Shown here piece by piece: positions 1 to 8,549 of a stretch of DNA of 64,000 nt (position 1 is the stretch's first letter; each line of letters begins with the position of its first letter). Source of the DNA: Methanomassiliicoccaceae archaeon COG_1. Its GTDB lineage: Archaea; Thermoplasmatota; Thermoplasmata; Methanomassiliicoccales; Methanomethylophilaceae. The position numbers and the translations under genes were made by a program. The notes under the pieces are model-generated. The model was not told where the DNA came from. It made no database searches and worked only from the letters and a program-made list of their open reading frames with translations. The stretch covers positions 310,001 through 374,000 of the forward strand of contig JAQQTI010000001.1 in the NCBI GenBank assembly GCA_028561875.1. The letters are read 5' to 3'.

Positions 1-67
1 GGACGCCGGGCGCCTCACCGTGTACACCAAGGCGGCCATCGAGAGAATCGGGGAGTGGACGCAATGA
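1..67 (+). CDS. rpl4: Ribosomal protein L4 (uL4), C-terminal end only
   Basis: The last 21 codons of a gene that begins outside the window, ending at TGA 65-67. The tail contains TVYTKAAIERIGEW, typical of the C-terminus of archaeal L4, a 50S protein near the exit tunnel. Its position directly before L23 is the standard archaeal S10-cluster order. The stop overlaps the L23 start (ATGA), which suggests coupled translation. Confidence 0.85.
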   Translation, partial: DAGRLTVYTKAAIERIGEWTQ

Positions 68-345
68 AGCAAAACGACATCCTCGTCAGGCCGTATGTAA
101 CCGAGAAGTCTCTCAACCTCATGTCGGGGACTCCCACTCAGAAATACAGGGACGGCAACAAGATCGAGTTCATCGTCCACAGGGACGCTGACAAGCAGGA
201 CATCAGGACCGCAGTCGAGGAGAGGTTCGAGGTCAAGGTAGACCAGGTCTGGACCAGGATCCAAAAAGACGGCAAGCACGCCATCGTCAAGCTCGCGGAC
301 GGATACTCCGCGGAGGACGTCGGCATGAGGGTCGGAGTATTCTGA
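64..345 (+). CDS. rpl23: Ribosomal protein L23 (uL23)
   Basis: 93-residue 50S protein at the polypeptide exit, a docking site for SRP and other nascent-chain factors. The N-terminus (DILVRPYVTEKS) and the segment KIEFIVHRDADKQDIRTAVE are typical of archaeal L23. I use ATG 64, which overlaps the L4 stop, rather than an upstream in-frame GTG at 55 that would lie inside L4. Length is normal for the family. Confidence 0.95.
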   Translation: MKQNDILVRPYVTEKSLNLMSGTPTQKYRDGNKIEFIVHRDADKQDIRTAVEERFEVKVDQVWTRIQKDGKHAIVKLADGYSAEDVGMRVGVF

Positions 346-355
346 GGTGTGAGAA

Positions 356-1054
356 ATGGGAAAGAGACTTAGAACGCAGAGGAGGGGCAGTGGATGCCCC
401 CACTACCGCTCACCGTCCCACAGGCATGTCGACGACGTCCGGATACCTCACTACGAGGGCGAGGGCACCATTAGGGATCTCATCCAGGCCCCCGGGAGGA
501 CCAGCCCCCTGGCCGTCATCGATTACGCCGACGGCAGGAAGAGCTATCAGCTAGCCGTCGAGGGAACCGCAGTCGGGCAGAAGGTGCAGATCGGCGGTGA
601 GTCTGTCAAGCCGGGCAATACACTGATCCTGTCCAACATCCACGAGGGGACACTGGTCCACAACATCGAGGGCCAGCCGGGCGACGGTGGCAAGTTCGTT
701 AAGACCGCCGGCACATCCGCCCTCGTTGTCAGCAATGGCAGGAAGGTCGTCCTGAGCATGCCCTCCGGTGAGCTCAAGGAGTTCGATCCCCGTTGCCGCG
801 CCGTCGTCGGCGTCGTCGCCGGCGGTGGCAGGGTCGACAAACCCCTCGGAAAGGCGGGTAAGAACTACCTTACCCTGAGGAGCAGGTCCGTGGCGAACAA
901 GGTGACCAGCGGCGTCGCCATGAACGCGGTAGACCACCCCCACGGCGGAGGAAGCCACCCGCACGTCGGCGGACCGAACTGCCACGGCAGGAACGCGCCT
1001 CCGGGGCAGAAGGCCGGATTCATCGCGCCCAAGAAGAAAGTTAAGAGGAAGTGA
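356..1054 (+). CDS. rpl2: Ribosomal protein L2 (uL2)
   Basis: 232-residue 50S protein needed for subunit association and peptidyl-transferase structure. It begins MGKRLRTQRRGSG and contains the strongly conserved VDHPHGGGSHPHVG segment near the C-terminus, which holds the functionally important His. AGGTGTGAGAA lies just before ATG 356 as a Shine-Dalgarno sequence. Length is that of a normal archaeal L2. Confidence 0.97.
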   Translation: MGKRLRTQRRGSGCPHYRSPSHRHVDDVRIPHYEGEGTIRDLIQAPGRTSPLAVIDYADGRKSYQLAVEGTAVGQKVQIGGESVKPGNTLILSNIHEGTLVHNIEGQPGDGGKFVKTAGTSALVVSNGRKVVLSMPSGELKEFDPRCRAVVGVVAGGGRVDKPLGKAGKNYLTLRSRSVANKVTSGVAMNAVDHPHGGGSHPHVGGPNCHGRNAPPGQKAGFIAPKKKVKRK

Positions 1055-1059
1055 TCTCG

Positions 1060-1524
1060 ATGGCAAAGAAAGGAATCGTGGGATCCGCGAAGGCCTCAAG
1101 GAGGAAGTCCAGGAAGAAGGCGTCGGCGATCCAGGCGAGGAGGAAGAAGGAGTTCATGTACAGGGGTTACACCCTGCCTCAGCTCCGGGAGATGCCCTTC
1201 GAGGAGGTCCTCGGGCTCCTCCCCTCCCGGTCGAGGAGGACATATCTCCGTGGACTAAATTACGAGCAACAGCTGCTGTTCGATGGGCTGAACAGCGACG
1301 CGGCCGGAACCATCAGAACCCACCGCAGAGACCTTCCCATCCTCCCGAAGTTCGTCGGGAAGAAGGTCAGTGTCTACAATGGTAAGGAGTTCGTCAACGT
1401 CGAGATCAAGCCCGAGATGATCGGGTGCCTGCTCGGCGAGTTCGTGATCAACAGGAAGATGCCGCAGCACAGCGGACCCGGTGTCGGCGCTACGAGGTCT
1501 TCGAAGTTCATGCCGCTTAAGTGA
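1060..1524 (+). CDS. rps19: Ribosomal protein S19 (uS19)
   Basis: 154-residue 30S head protein. The core (YRGYTLPQLREMPFEEVLGL, then RRTYLRGL) and the C-terminal FVINRKMPQHSGPGVGATRSS are diagnostic of archaeal S19. ATG 1060 is preferred because AGAGGAAGTGA sits at a good distance upstream; an in-frame GTG at 1051 overlaps the L2 stop. The N-terminus is lysine/arginine rich. Confidence 0.95.
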   Translation: MAKKGIVGSAKASRRKSRKKASAIQARRKKEFMYRGYTLPQLREMPFEEVLGLLPSRSRRTYLRGLNYEQQLLFDGLNSDAAGTIRTHRRDLPILPKFVGKKVSVYNGKEFVNVEIKPEMIGCLLGEFVINRKMPQHSGPGVGATRSSKFMPLK

Positions 1525-1534
1525 GGTGAAAGGA

Positions 1535-1990
1535 ATGTCTACGAACAAAGGATACACTGTCGTCTCCGACCCCGACACCTCCGCGAAGGCCCTCGCCAAG
1601 GAGCGGCCCGTGTCCCCCAAGTTCGCCCGCGAGGTCGCGGCAATGGTCAGGGGCATGAAGGTCTCCGACGCGCAGGCCGCTCTCGAGGGCGTCATAAACA
1701 AGGAGACCCCCGTCAGGCTGGGGAGGTACAACAAGCGCGTCTCCCACAAGGCGGGGGTCGGGCCCGGAAGGTACCCCGTTAAGGCGTCCAAGGCGATCCT
1801 CGACACGATCAACAGCGCAGCGTCCAACGCGGACTACAAGGGCCTGGACTCCGCCAACATGGCAATCACCACCATCACGGTCGCGAGGGGCCAGGTCTTC
1901 CCCGGCCACAAGCCGAGGGCCCAGGGCCGCGCCACCGAGTGGAACCAGGACACCGTTAACATCGAAGTCGTCATCTCGGAGGTCGAGTGA
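1535..1990 (+). CDS. rpl22: Ribosomal protein L22 (uL22)
   Basis: 151-residue 50S tunnel protein. Recognisable segments are SPKFAREVAAMVRGM, the RVSHKAGVGPGRYPVKASK stretch and the conserved tail GHKPRAQGRATEWNQDTVNI. ATG 1535 follows GTGAGGTGAAAGGA, a strong ribosome-binding site. An in-frame start 54 bases upstream would overlap S19 and has no such site. Confidence 0.95.
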   Translation: MSTNKGYTVVSDPDTSAKALAKERPVSPKFAREVAAMVRGMKVSDAQAALEGVINKETPVRLGRYNKRVSHKAGVGPGRYPVKASKAILDTINSAASNADYKGLDSANMAITTITVARGQVFPGHKPRAQGRATEWNQDTVNIEVVISEVE

Positions 1991-1991
1991 A

Positions 1992-2717
1992 ATGGCAGCA
2001 GAGAGGAAATTTATCGCTGAAAACGTCCGCAGAGTCCTGCTCAAGGAGTTCCTCATGAAGGAGGTCTCCCGCGCCGGATTCGGCGGGCTCGACGTGCAGA
2101 GGACCCCCATGGGAACCCGCATCGTCCTGTCCACCGAAAGACCCGGGCTCGTCATCGGCCGCCGCGGTCAGACCATCAAGAACCTGACGCAGGCCATAGA
2201 AGAGAAATTCGGATACGAGAACGTCCAGTTGGAGGTCGAGGAGGTTCCCGACATCTCCCTGAACGCACAGATCATGGCTGAGAAGCTCGCCTTCTCCCTG
2301 GAGAGGGGGTGGCACTTCCGCAGGGCCGGGCACTCCACCCTCAGGAGGGTGATGGACGCCGGCGCCCGCGGGTGCTACATCATCGTCGCGGGGAAGCTAA
2401 GCGGGCAGAGGCACAGGACTGAGAAGTTCAAGGAGGGCTCCATCAAATACTGCGGCGAACCAAAGCTCCTGTATGTCGACCACGGCTATGCCGTGGCGAA
2501 GCTCAAGATGGGGACCATAGGTGTCACCGTCGAGATCATGCAGAGCGACGCCAAGCTGCCCGCCGAGGCGACCATAGTCGACAGGGACACGGCGACCCAG
2601 AGGCTGCCCGACCTTTTCAACGCGACCGCCACCCCCGCCGAGGAGGCGCAACGATGTCCTCGCTCAAAGTCGCAGACATCCGCAACATGTCCGCCGAGGA
2701 GAGGAACGAGAAGCTGA
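1992..2717 (+). CDS. rps3: Ribosomal protein S3 (uS3)
   Basis: 241-residue 30S protein at the mRNA entry channel. The KH-type RNA-binding loop is visible (VIGRRGQTIKNLTQAIEEKF, about residues 55-75), followed by the S3 C-terminal domain (AGARGCYIIVAGKLSGQRHR). Its 3' end overlaps L29 by about 60 bases in another frame, so the final 20 or so residues are a low-conservation tail. Confidence 0.95.
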   Translation: MAAERKFIAENVRRVLLKEFLMKEVSRAGFGGLDVQRTPMGTRIVLSTERPGLVIGRRGQTIKNLTQAIEEKFGYENVQLEVEEVPDISLNAQIMAEKLAFSLERGWHFRRAGHSTLRRVMDAGARGCYIIVAGKLSGQRHRTEKFKEGSIKYCGEPKLLYVDHGYAVAKLKMGTIGVTVEIMQSDAKLPAEATIVDRDTATQRLPDLFNATATPAEEAQRCPRSKSQTSATCPPRRGTRS

Positions 2718-2857
2718 AAGAACTTCGCAACGAGCTCATGCACGAAAGGGGCGTCTCCGCGATGGGAGGAGCTCCTTCGAGCCCCGGAATCATCCGCTCC
2801 ATCAGAACCAGCATCGCCCGCATTCTGACCGTTCAGAAAGAGGAGGAAAAGCTCTGA
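2654..2857 (+). CDS. rpl29: Ribosomal protein L29 (uL29)
   Basis: 67-residue two-helix 50S protein by the tunnel exit. The pattern MSAEERNEKLKELRNELMHE is the classic L29 helix, followed by GIIRSIRTSIARILTV. The start lies inside the 3' end of S3, and the stop TGA overlaps the next ATG by one base. Normal size for the family. Confidence 0.93.
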   Translation: MSSLKVADIRNMSAEERNEKLKELRNELMHERGVSAMGGAPSSPGIIRSIRTSIARILTVQKEEEKL

Positions 2858-3156
2858 TGTCCGAGATCTGCCCGATCTGCGGCCTGCCGAAGGAGCTGTG
2901 CATGTGCGAGGAGATCGCACGCGAGCAGCAGTCCGTGAGGATATCCACCGACAGCCGCCGGTACGGAAAGACCGTCACCGTCATCGATGGGATCGACGGC
3001 AACGACATCGACGTCGTCGATCTCACTAAGAAATTGAAAAGTAAGTGCGCCACCGGTGGCACGTGCAAGGACGGTCGCATCGAACTCCAGGGCGACCACA
3101 AGAAGAAGGTTAAGGCGGCCCTGGACGAGATGGGCTTTCGCACCGAACTCAGGTGA
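2857..3156 (+). CDS. Translation initiation factor aIF1 (SUI1/eIF1 family)
   Basis: 99 residues. A short zinc-ribbon-like N-terminus (CPICGLPKELCMCEE) precedes the SUI1 fold. The core KKLKSKCATGGTCKDGRIELQGD and the tail HKKKVKAALDEMGF are hallmarks of eIF1/SUI1 proteins, which bind the 30S P site and police start-codon choice. It sits between L29 and the RNase P subunit, a common archaeal arrangement, and overlaps L29 by one base. Confidence 0.93.
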   Translation: MSEICPICGLPKELCMCEEIAREQQSVRISTDSRRYGKTVTVIDGIDGNDIDVVDLTKKLKSKCATGGTCKDGRIELQGDHKKKVKAALDEMGFRTELR

Positions 3157-3161
3157 ACGGT

Positions 3162-3416
3162 ATGGATATCTACGATTTCATGAGAACCGAATTCATAGGC
3201 CTCGACGTGAAAGTGTTGTCAGCGCCGTTCTCCGGGATTTCCGGCAGAGTGGTCGACGAGACGAAAAACACGTTCACCATCGAATCAGCCGGAACCGAGA
3301 GGACGGTCCCCAAGCCGGGGAACGAATTCCGGTTTTCGTATCGCGGCGAGCAGATTGACATCGAAGGAAGCAGGATCCTTCACCGACCCGAAGACAGGAT
3401 GAAGAAGGTTAGGTGA
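3162..3416 (+). CDS. rnp1: RNase P protein component 1 (Rpp29/Pop4 family)
   Basis: 84 residues. Rpp29 is an Sm-like barrel protein that binds the specificity domain of RNase P RNA in tRNA 5' maturation. The sequence shows EFIGLDVKVLSAP, then GRVVDETKNTFTIES and an RILHRPEDRMKKVR tail, as in archaeal Rnp1. I use ATG 3162, preceded by AGGTGA; a GTG at 3153 is the alternative. Placement between SUI1 and S17 is the usual archaeal one. Confidence 0.92.
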   Translation: MDIYDFMRTEFIGLDVKVLSAPFSGISGRVVDETKNTFTIESAGTERTVPKPGNEFRFSYRGEQIDIEGSRILHRPEDRMKKVR

Positions 3417-3422
3417 TTTAGT

Positions 3423-3761
3423 TTGACAGCAAAAGCAAGGAACATTGGGATCGAGGTAAACGCCCCCGAAGGCGAATGCAACGACCCGTACTGCCCGTTC
3501 CACGGAACCCTTTCCGTCAGGGGCCAGACCATTACGGGTGTCGTCGCCACAGTCAAGATGAACAGGACGGTCATCGTCGAGCGTGACTACCTCAAATATG
3601 TTGACAAGTACGAAAGGTACGAGAAGAGGTCCGCAAGATATGCGGCCCACGCGGCCCCCTGCCTCGGGCTCAAGGCCGGTGACTCGGTGACCATCATGGA
3701 ATGCAGACCACTCTCCAAAACCGTGGCGTTCGCGGTCATAGGAAAGCAGAAGAAGGTGTGA
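3423..3761 (+). CDS. rps17: Ribosomal protein S17 (uS17), TTG start
   Basis: 112-residue OB-fold 30S protein. [17 protein letters not shown] and [19 protein letters not shown] followed by [12 protein letters not shown] are characteristic of archaeal S17. Translation appears to start at TTG 3423, preceded by AGGTGATTTAG. There is no in-frame ATG before the conserved core. Confidence 0.93.
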   Translation: MTAKARNIGIEVNAPEGECNDPYCPFHGTLSVRGQTITGVVATVKMNRTVIVERDYLKYVDKYERYEKRSARYAAHAAPCLGLKAGDSVTIMECRPLSKTVAFAVIGKQKKV

Positions 3762-3763
3762 CG

Positions 3764-4162
3764 GTGAAGGGAATCGCAGGAAACCAGAGCAGGGGAGTAC
3801 AGCAGGAGACCGAGCTCAACGTCATCGACAACACCGGGGCGAAGGTCATACAGATCATAACCGTGCCCAGCTACCACGGTGTGACAAGAAGGATCCCCAA
3901 GGCGGGAGTTGGCGATTTCGTAATCGCCTCCGTCAAGAAGGGGACCCCCGCGATGAGGAAGCAGGTCGTCTTCGCGGTCATCGTCCGCCAGAGGCGCCCC
4001 TATAGGCGCCCCGACGGGACCATGGTGTTCTTCGAGGACAACGCCGCGGTCCTGGTAACCGACACCGGCGAGACCAAGGGGACAGACATAAAAGGAGCAG
4101 TCGCCAGGGAGGCCGCAGACAGGTGGCCTCGCATAGCCGCGACCGCGTCCACGATCGTGTGA
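3764..4162 (+). CDS. rpl14: Ribosomal protein L14 (uL14), GTG start
   Basis: 132-residue 50S protein, the usual archaeal length. Conserved segments are [18 protein letters not shown] and [18 protein letters not shown], with [21 protein letters not shown] further on. The start is GTG 3764, two bases after the S17 stop; upstream in-frame codons lie inside S17. AGGTGTGAC is the likely ribosome-binding site. Confidence 0.94.
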   Translation: MKGIAGNQSRGVQQETELNVIDNTGAKVIQIITVPSYHGVTRRIPKAGVGDFVIASVKKGTPAMRKQVVFAVIVRQRRPYRRPDGTMVFFEDNAAVLVTDTGETKGTDIKGAVAREAADRWPRIAATASTIV

Positions 4163-4172
4163 GGTGTGAGAT

Positions 4173-4541
4173 ATGCAAAGCAGCAAAGCGAGAGTGCAGA
4201 GGAAGGCACGGTACAACGCCCCCGCCCACGCGAAGAGGAGGATGCTTTCCGCTCACCTCAGCAGGGACCTCGCCGAGAGGTACGGCAGACGTACCGCCCG
4301 CGTATGCAAGGGCGACACCGTCGCCGTCGTCCGTGGCGACGAGGACGTCCGCGGCACCGAGGGCAGGGTCCTCGAGGTCTTTACCAAGACCGGCCGCATC
4401 TCGATTGACGGCGTGACCATCAATCAGGCCGACGGCACCGCCGTCGTCCGCCCGATCCATGCCTCGAATGTCGTAATCACGAAACTCAACCTCGAAGACC
4501 CCCTCAGGGCCGAGGCCATGAAGAAGGAGGCTGCAGAATGA
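4173..4541 (+). CDS. rpl24: Ribosomal protein L24 (uL24)
   Basis: 122-residue 50S assembly-initiator protein with a KOW motif (CKGDTVAVVRGDEDVRGTEG, about residues 46-65). The N-terminus with KARYNAPAHAKRRMLSAHLS matches archaeal/eukaryotic L24/L26. ATG 4173 follows GTGAGGTGTGAGAT. The end overlaps the S4e start by four bases. Confidence 0.95.
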   Translation: MQSSKARVQRKARYNAPAHAKRRMLSAHLSRDLAERYGRRTARVCKGDTVAVVRGDEDVRGTEGRVLEVFTKTGRISIDGVTINQADGTAVVRPIHASNVVITKLNLEDPLRAEAMKKEAAE

Positions 4542-5245
4542 GCGACCATATGAAGAGGCTCGCGATGCCGAGATCCTGGGGCATCCCCAAGAAGACGCAC
4601 GTCTGGGCCACCAAACAGAACGCGGGCGGACACTCCGTCGAGGACAGCATGCCCGTCACCATCGTGCTGAGGGACATGCTCAAAGTTTGCGACACCGCCA
4701 GAGAGGCGCACAAGATCGTCGCTAACCGCGACGTGTTCGTGAACGGGAAGAAGGTCAAAGACCCCAAAATGCCCGTCGGCATCATGGACGTCATCACCAT
4801 CCCCAAGACCGGGACCTACTGCCGCATGCTTCTGAATAACAAGGGCAAGTTGACCGTCGTCAGTATCCCTGAGCCCAACTCCCACTGGATCATGTGCAAG
4901 GTCAGGGGCAAGACGATTGTCTCAGGGGGGAAGTTCCAGCTCAACTTAAGCGGTGGCAGGAACGTCCTACTCAACGCCAACGCCTATCACACCGGTGACT
5001 CCGTGAAGCTCAACCTCGATAGCAACGAGATAATCGGCGGCTACCCGCTCGCCGAGGGCGCGGTCGCTCTGGTAACCGCCGGGCGCCACTCCGGCAAAAT
5101 TCTCACCGTCAAGGAGTACATAGAGGTCAAGAACCCGAAGAGCAACATCGTCACCTTCCAGAGCGGCGAGGAGACCGTGAAGGACAACGTGTTCGTAATC
5201 GGCACCGGTAAACCAGAGATCATCATCCCGGGGGCGTCCGAATGA
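4538..5245 (+). CDS. rps4e: Ribosomal protein S4e (eS4)
   Basis: 235-residue archaeal/eukaryotic 30S protein. It begins with MKRLAMPRSWGIPKK, carries an S4-type RNA-binding segment (AREAHKIVANRDVFVNGKKV, about residues 53-72), and a KOW-like motif (ALVTAGRHSGKILTVKEY). ATGA overlaps join it to L24 before and L5 after. Confidence 0.96.
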   Translation: MSDHMKRLAMPRSWGIPKKTHVWATKQNAGGHSVEDSMPVTIVLRDMLKVCDTAREAHKIVANRDVFVNGKKVKDPKMPVGIMDVITIPKTGTYCRMLLNNKGKLTVVSIPEPNSHWIMCKVRGKTIVSGGKFQLNLSGGRNVLLNANAYHTGDSVKLNLDSNEIIGGYPLAEGAVALVTAGRHSGKILTVKEYIEVKNPKSNIVTFQSGEETVKDNVFVIGTGKPEIIIPGASE

Positions 5246-5763
5246 ACGACGAGAACCCCATGAGGGCGCTCCGCATCGACAAGATCACTGTGAACATCGG
5301 CGTCGGTGAGGCGGGTGAAAAGCTCGTCAAGGCGCAGAAGGTGCTCGAGATGGTGACCAGCCAGAAGTCCCTGCAGACAATTTCCAAGACGGTCAACAGG
5401 GACCTCGGGATCCGTGTCGGCATGCCCCTCGGGTGCAAGGTCACCCTCAGGGGGGAGCCCGCCGAGGACTTCCTCAGGAGAGCTCTAAACATCCGCGAGA
5501 ACAAGGTCTACGCCTACTCCTTCGACAAGGAGGGGAACATGTCATTCGGCATCTCCGACTACACAGACTTCGAGGGCATGAAGTACGATCCCGAAATCGG
5601 CATCTTCGGCATGGACGTCAACGTCGTCATGAAGAGGGCCGGGGGCTACAGAGTCGCCAAGAGGGCGCTCCTCTCCAGGAGGATCCCCGGAGATCACCGC
5701 GTCCAGAGGGACGAGGCCATCCGCTTCATGCAGGATAACTACAAGGTGGAGGTGGTCCAGTGA
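5242..5763 (+). CDS. rpl5: Ribosomal protein L5 (uL5)
   Basis: 173-residue 50S central-protuberance protein that contacts 5S rRNA and P-site t[23 protein letters not shown], then [20 protein letters not shown] and [18 protein letters not shown] are typical of archaeal L5. It begins inside the S4e stop (ATGA), and its own stop overlaps the S14 start. Confidence 0.96.
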   Translation: MNDENPMRALRIDKITVNIGVGEAGEKLVKAQKVLEMVTSQKSLQTISKTVNRDLGIRVGMPLGCKVTLRGEPAEDFLRRALNIRENKVYAYSFDKEGNMSFGISDYTDFEGMKYDPEIGIFGMDVNVVMKRAGGYRVAKRALLSRRIPGDHRVQRDEAIRFMQDNYKVEVVQ

Positions 5764-5906
5764 AACCCAAGAGACTGTTCGGGAGGCAGGTCGGCTGCGA
5801 CCGCTGCGGCCGCCGCCGCGGCATCATCAGGAGGTACGGTATGCACCTCTGCCGCCAGTGCTTCAGAGAGATGGCCCCGGAGCTGGGCTTCAAGAAATAC
5901 AGCTGA
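5760..5906 (+). CDS. rps14: Ribosomal protein S14 (uS14), zinc-binding type
   Basis: Small gene of 48 codons found by reading the gap between L5 and S8. The product runs [20 protein letters not shown] and later [21 protein letters not shown] in pieces, with two CxxC pairs forming the zinc knuckle of Z-type S14. The start is GTG 5760, overlapping the L5 stop (GTGA); the stop is TGA 5904-5906. Position between L5 and S8 is standard. Confidence 0.93.
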   Translation: MKPKRLFGRQVGCDRCGRRRGIIRRYGMHLCRQCFREMAPELGFKKYS

Positions 5907-5919
5907 GAGGTGACAACGA

Positions 5920-6309
5920 ATGCAGAGCGACCCACTCAACGACGCATTATGCGTCATCAAGAACGCCTCGGTCAACGGGAAGGCGGAGTGCACCATCGCA
6001 CCCTCCTCCAAGCTGATTGGGCGCGTCCTGAAGGTCATGCAGGACAGCGGCTACATCAACCAGTTCGAGTACGTCGAAGACGGAAAGGCCGGGAAGTTCC
6101 GCGTCTTGCTGAAGGGAGCGATCAACAACTGCGGGGTCATAAAGCCCCGCACGTCCGTGAAGATGACGGATATCGAGAAGTACGAGGCGAGGTTCCTCCC
6201 CGCCCAGGACTTCGGGGTCCTCATCCTCACCACGACGAGGGGAGTCGTCGCCCAAGACGCCGCCAAAGAGCTCGGCATCGGCGGGAAACTACTTGCCTAC
6301 GTATACTGA
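5920..6309 (+). CDS. rps8: Ribosomal protein S8 (uS8)
   Basis: 129-residue primary 16S-binding 30S protein. MQSDPLNDALCVIKNASVNG at the N-terminus and the C-terminal GVLILTTTRGVVAQDAAKE are diagnostic. GAGAGGTGACAACGA precedes ATG 5920. Confidence 0.96.
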   Translation: MQSDPLNDALCVIKNASVNGKAECTIAPSSKLIGRVLKVMQDSGYINQFEYVEDGKAGKFRVLLKGAINNCGVIKPRTSVKMTDIEKYEARFLPAQDFGVLILTTTRGVVAQDAAKELGIGGKLLAYVY

Positions 6310-6318
6310 GGAATCAGA

Positions 6319-6879
6319 ATGACAATTGCAGGGATAATCGAAGAACACATCGCCATACCCGCAGGGGTCACCGTCTCCCTGGACGGGAACGTCCTCTCGG
6401 TCAAAGGACCGAAAGGCGAATTGAGCAGAACCTTCAGCCACCCCCGCGTGAAACTCGCCATCGCCGATGGCACGGTCAAGGCCAGCTGCGAATACCCGAG
6501 GATCAGGGAGAAGGCCATGGTGGGGACCTACGCCGCGCACATCAGGAACATGTTCAAGGGCGTGACGGACGGCTTCACCTACGGCCTCAAGATAGTATTC
6601 TCCCACTTCCCGATGAAGGTCACGGTGAACGACAAGGAGAGGCGCGTCGAGGTCAACAACTACATGGGAGGCCACGCCACCAGGTACGCCGCCATAATAG
6701 GCCAGGAGACCAAGGTGAAGATCAGCGGGGCCGACATAACGGTCATCGGCATCAGCATCGAGGACGTCGGCCAGACCGCGGCCAACATGGAGAAGGCCAC
6801 CACAAGGGGCGGATTCGACAAAAGGGTCTTCGAAGACGGAATATACATCACCCACAAATCTCACAAGGTGAAAGAATGA
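6319..6879 (+). CDS. rpl6: Ribosomal protein L6 (uL6)
   Basis: 186-residue 50S protein made of two similar folds near the factor-binding site. VSLDGNVLSVKGPKGELSRT marks the first fold and HFPMKVTVNDKERRVEVNNY the second, as in archaeal L6/eukaryotic L9. The stop overlaps the L32e start (ATGA), with GGTGA as its Shine-Dalgarno. Confidence 0.96.
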   Translation: MTIAGIIEEHIAIPAGVTVSLDGNVLSVKGPKGELSRTFSHPRVKLAIADGTVKASCEYPRIREKAMVGTYAAHIRNMFKGVTDGFTYGLKIVFSHFPMKVTVNDKERRVEVNNYMGGHATRYAAIIGQETKVKISGADITVIGISIEDVGQTAANMEKATTRGGFDKRVFEDGIYITHKSHKVKE

Positions 6880-7583
6880 CCGTGAAAGAGTTCAAGGACC
6901 TCCCGGGGTTCAAGGATGTCAACGTCAAGGAGCTCGAGTCCATCGGCATCACCGATGTGAACCAGCTCAGAGACGCCGTCAACGACTCCGACAGATCGAA
7001 AGATATCATCAAGACCCTTTCCGGCGTCGGACCGAAGACCGTCGAGAATTGGAAGAACGTCCTCGCCGAAGGTGAGCAGCCCTCCGAGCCCAAGCCGCCC
7101 ACCAAGGCGGTCAAGGTCAGGAAGTCCGAGCCTGCCGAGGAGGAGCCTGCGGCCGAGGTCGTAGAGGCGGGCGCGTACATCGTGCATGCGAAGCCCGAGC
7201 TAGATAGCGAGACCGTCGACGCCCTCGCCAGGAGGGCGGTCATATCCGGCAGGCGGCCCGCCTTCAAGAGGCAGGAGTGGTACAGATACAGGATGCTCGG
7301 CGAGAAGTGGAGGCGCCCGAAGGGGATCCACTCCAAGATGAGGAGGGGCTTCAAGCGGCGCCCGCCGATGGTCGAGGCCGGATATCGTGGCCCCGTCAAG
7401 GCGAGGGGCCTCCATCCTTCCGGATTCGAGGAGGTTATGGTATACAACGCGGACGACCTCGAGGGCATCGATCCCAAGAGGCAGGCGGCCCGCATCGGCG
7501 GCACCGTTGGCACCAGGAAGAGAACCGCTATCGAGAACAGGGCGAAGGAGCTCGGAATCCGCGTCCTCAACAGGATGGTGTGA
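6876..7583 (+). CDS. rpl32e: Ribosomal protein L32e (eL32) with N-terminal helix-hairpin-helix extension
   Basis: 235 residues, about twice the length of the bare L32e domain. The C-terminal half is L32e (RRAVISGRRPAFKRQEWYRY, RRPKGIHSKMRRGFKRRPP, HPSGFEEVMVYNADDLEGID). The N-terminal 70 residues hold a helix-hairpin-helix unit (IIKTLSGVGPKTVENWKNVL), followed by a Pro/Glu-rich linker. A comparable N-terminal extension is known in haloarchaeal L32e, so this is an architecture variant, not a misjoined gene. Confidence 0.93.
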   Translation: MTVKEFKDLPGFKDVNVKELESIGITDVNQLRDAVNDSDRSKDIIKTLSGVGPKTVENWKNVLAEGEQPSEPKPPTKAVKVRKSEPAEEEPAAEVVEAGAYIVHAKPELDSETVDALARRAVISGRRPAFKRQEWYRYRMLGEKWRRPKGIHSKMRRGFKRRPPMVEAGYRGPVKARGLHPSGFEEVMVYNADDLEGIDPKRQAARIGGTVGTRKRTAIENRAKELGIRVLNRMV

Positions 7584-7586
7584 GCC

Positions 7587-8048
7587 ATGTCCGATTTGAA
7601 GAACCAGAGGAGGATGGCGGCCGAGGTGCTTGGCTGCGGCGAGAACAGGGTATGGATCGACCCCGACAGAAACGACGAGGTCGAGGGCTGCATCACCCGT
7701 TCCGACATCCGCAACGCCATCGCCTCCGGGCACATAAGGGCGGAGCCCAAGCAGGGCACGTCCAGAGGCAGGATAAGACATGCGGCCAAGCAGAAGGCCA
7801 ACGGCAAACGCAAGGGCCCTGGCAGCAGACGCGGAACTGCTAACGCACGCGTTCCCGCGAAGCGCGCCTGGATTCAGAAGATCAGGCCCATCCGCGACGA
7901 GCTCAAGCAGCTCAGGGCGGATGGTAAGATCAGCCCCAGCGTCTACAGGATGTACTACAGGAAGGCCAAGGGAGGGGAGTACACCTCCCGCAGGAACCTC
8001 CGCCAGCACATGGTCGCCGATGGCAACTTGAAAGAGGAGGAGAACTGA
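7587..8048 (+). CDS. rpl19e: Ribosomal protein L19e (eL19)
   Basis: 153-residue archaeal/eukaryotic 50S protein. LKNQRRMAAEVLGCGENRVW and DIRNAIASGHIRAEPKQGTS are the signature N-terminal half, followed by a basic stretch and YRMYYRKAKGGEYTSRRNLR. The stop shares one base with the L18 ATG. Confidence 0.95.
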   Translation: MSDLKNQRRMAAEVLGCGENRVWIDPDRNDEVEGCITRSDIRNAIASGHIRAEPKQGTSRGRIRHAAKQKANGKRKGPGSRRGTANARVPAKRAWIQKIRPIRDELKQLRADGKISPSVYRMYYRKAKGGEYTSRRNLRQHMVADGNLKEEEN

Positions 8049-8548
8049 TGGCTACAGGACCTAGATACAAAGTTGCGTTCCGCAGGAGAAGAGAAAGCCG
8101 TACCGATTACTACGTCCGTCGCAGGCTCCTATCGAGTCACGAGATCCGTGCCGTGGTCCGGAGGTCCAACAGGAACATAACCGTCCAGTTCGTGGACTTC
8201 ACGATGGAGGGCGACAAGATCGTGGCGGCAGCCGACACGAGGGCGCTGGCCAAGGCCGGATGGGGCCATTCTTGTTCCTCCGTCCCCGCCGGCTACCTCG
8301 TGGGTTACGCCGCCGGGCTGAAAGCCAAGAAGGTCGGCATCGAGCGCGCCGTGCTCGACCTCGGTATGCAGAACCCGCAGTATGGTGGCGTCCTGTTCGC
8401 CGTGGCGAAGGGCATGGCCGACGCGGGCCTCGAGGTACCCGTCAGCGAGGACGTGCTCCCCGTCGAGGACAGGATTAGCGGCAAGCACATCGACGACAGA
8501 ATCGAGGCAGACGTGAGCAGCATGAAGCAGAAACTGGAGGCTGAGTGA
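8048..8548 (+). CDS. rpl18: Ribosomal protein L18 (uL18)
   Basis: 166-residue 5S-rRNA-binding protein. YKVAFRRRRESRTDYYVRRR and KKVGIERAVLDLGMQNPQYG, then FAVAKGMADAGLEVP, match archaeal L18. GAGGAGAACTG upstream of ATG 8048 is the ribosome-binding site. Confidence 0.95.
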   Translation: MATGPRYKVAFRRRRESRTDYYVRRRLLSSHEIRAVVRRSNRNITVQFVDFTMEGDKIVAAADTRALAKAGWGHSCSSVPAGYLVGYAAGLKAKKVGIERAVLDLGMQNPQYGGVLFAVAKGMADAGLEVPVSEDVLPVEDRISGKHIDDRIEADVSSMKQKLEAE

Positions 8549-8549
8549 A

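Noticed and set aside
551-1099. Long minus-strand frame over L2
   Set aside because: Antisense shadow of a strongly conserved gene in GC-rich DNA; the product is low-complexity and has no recognisable domain.
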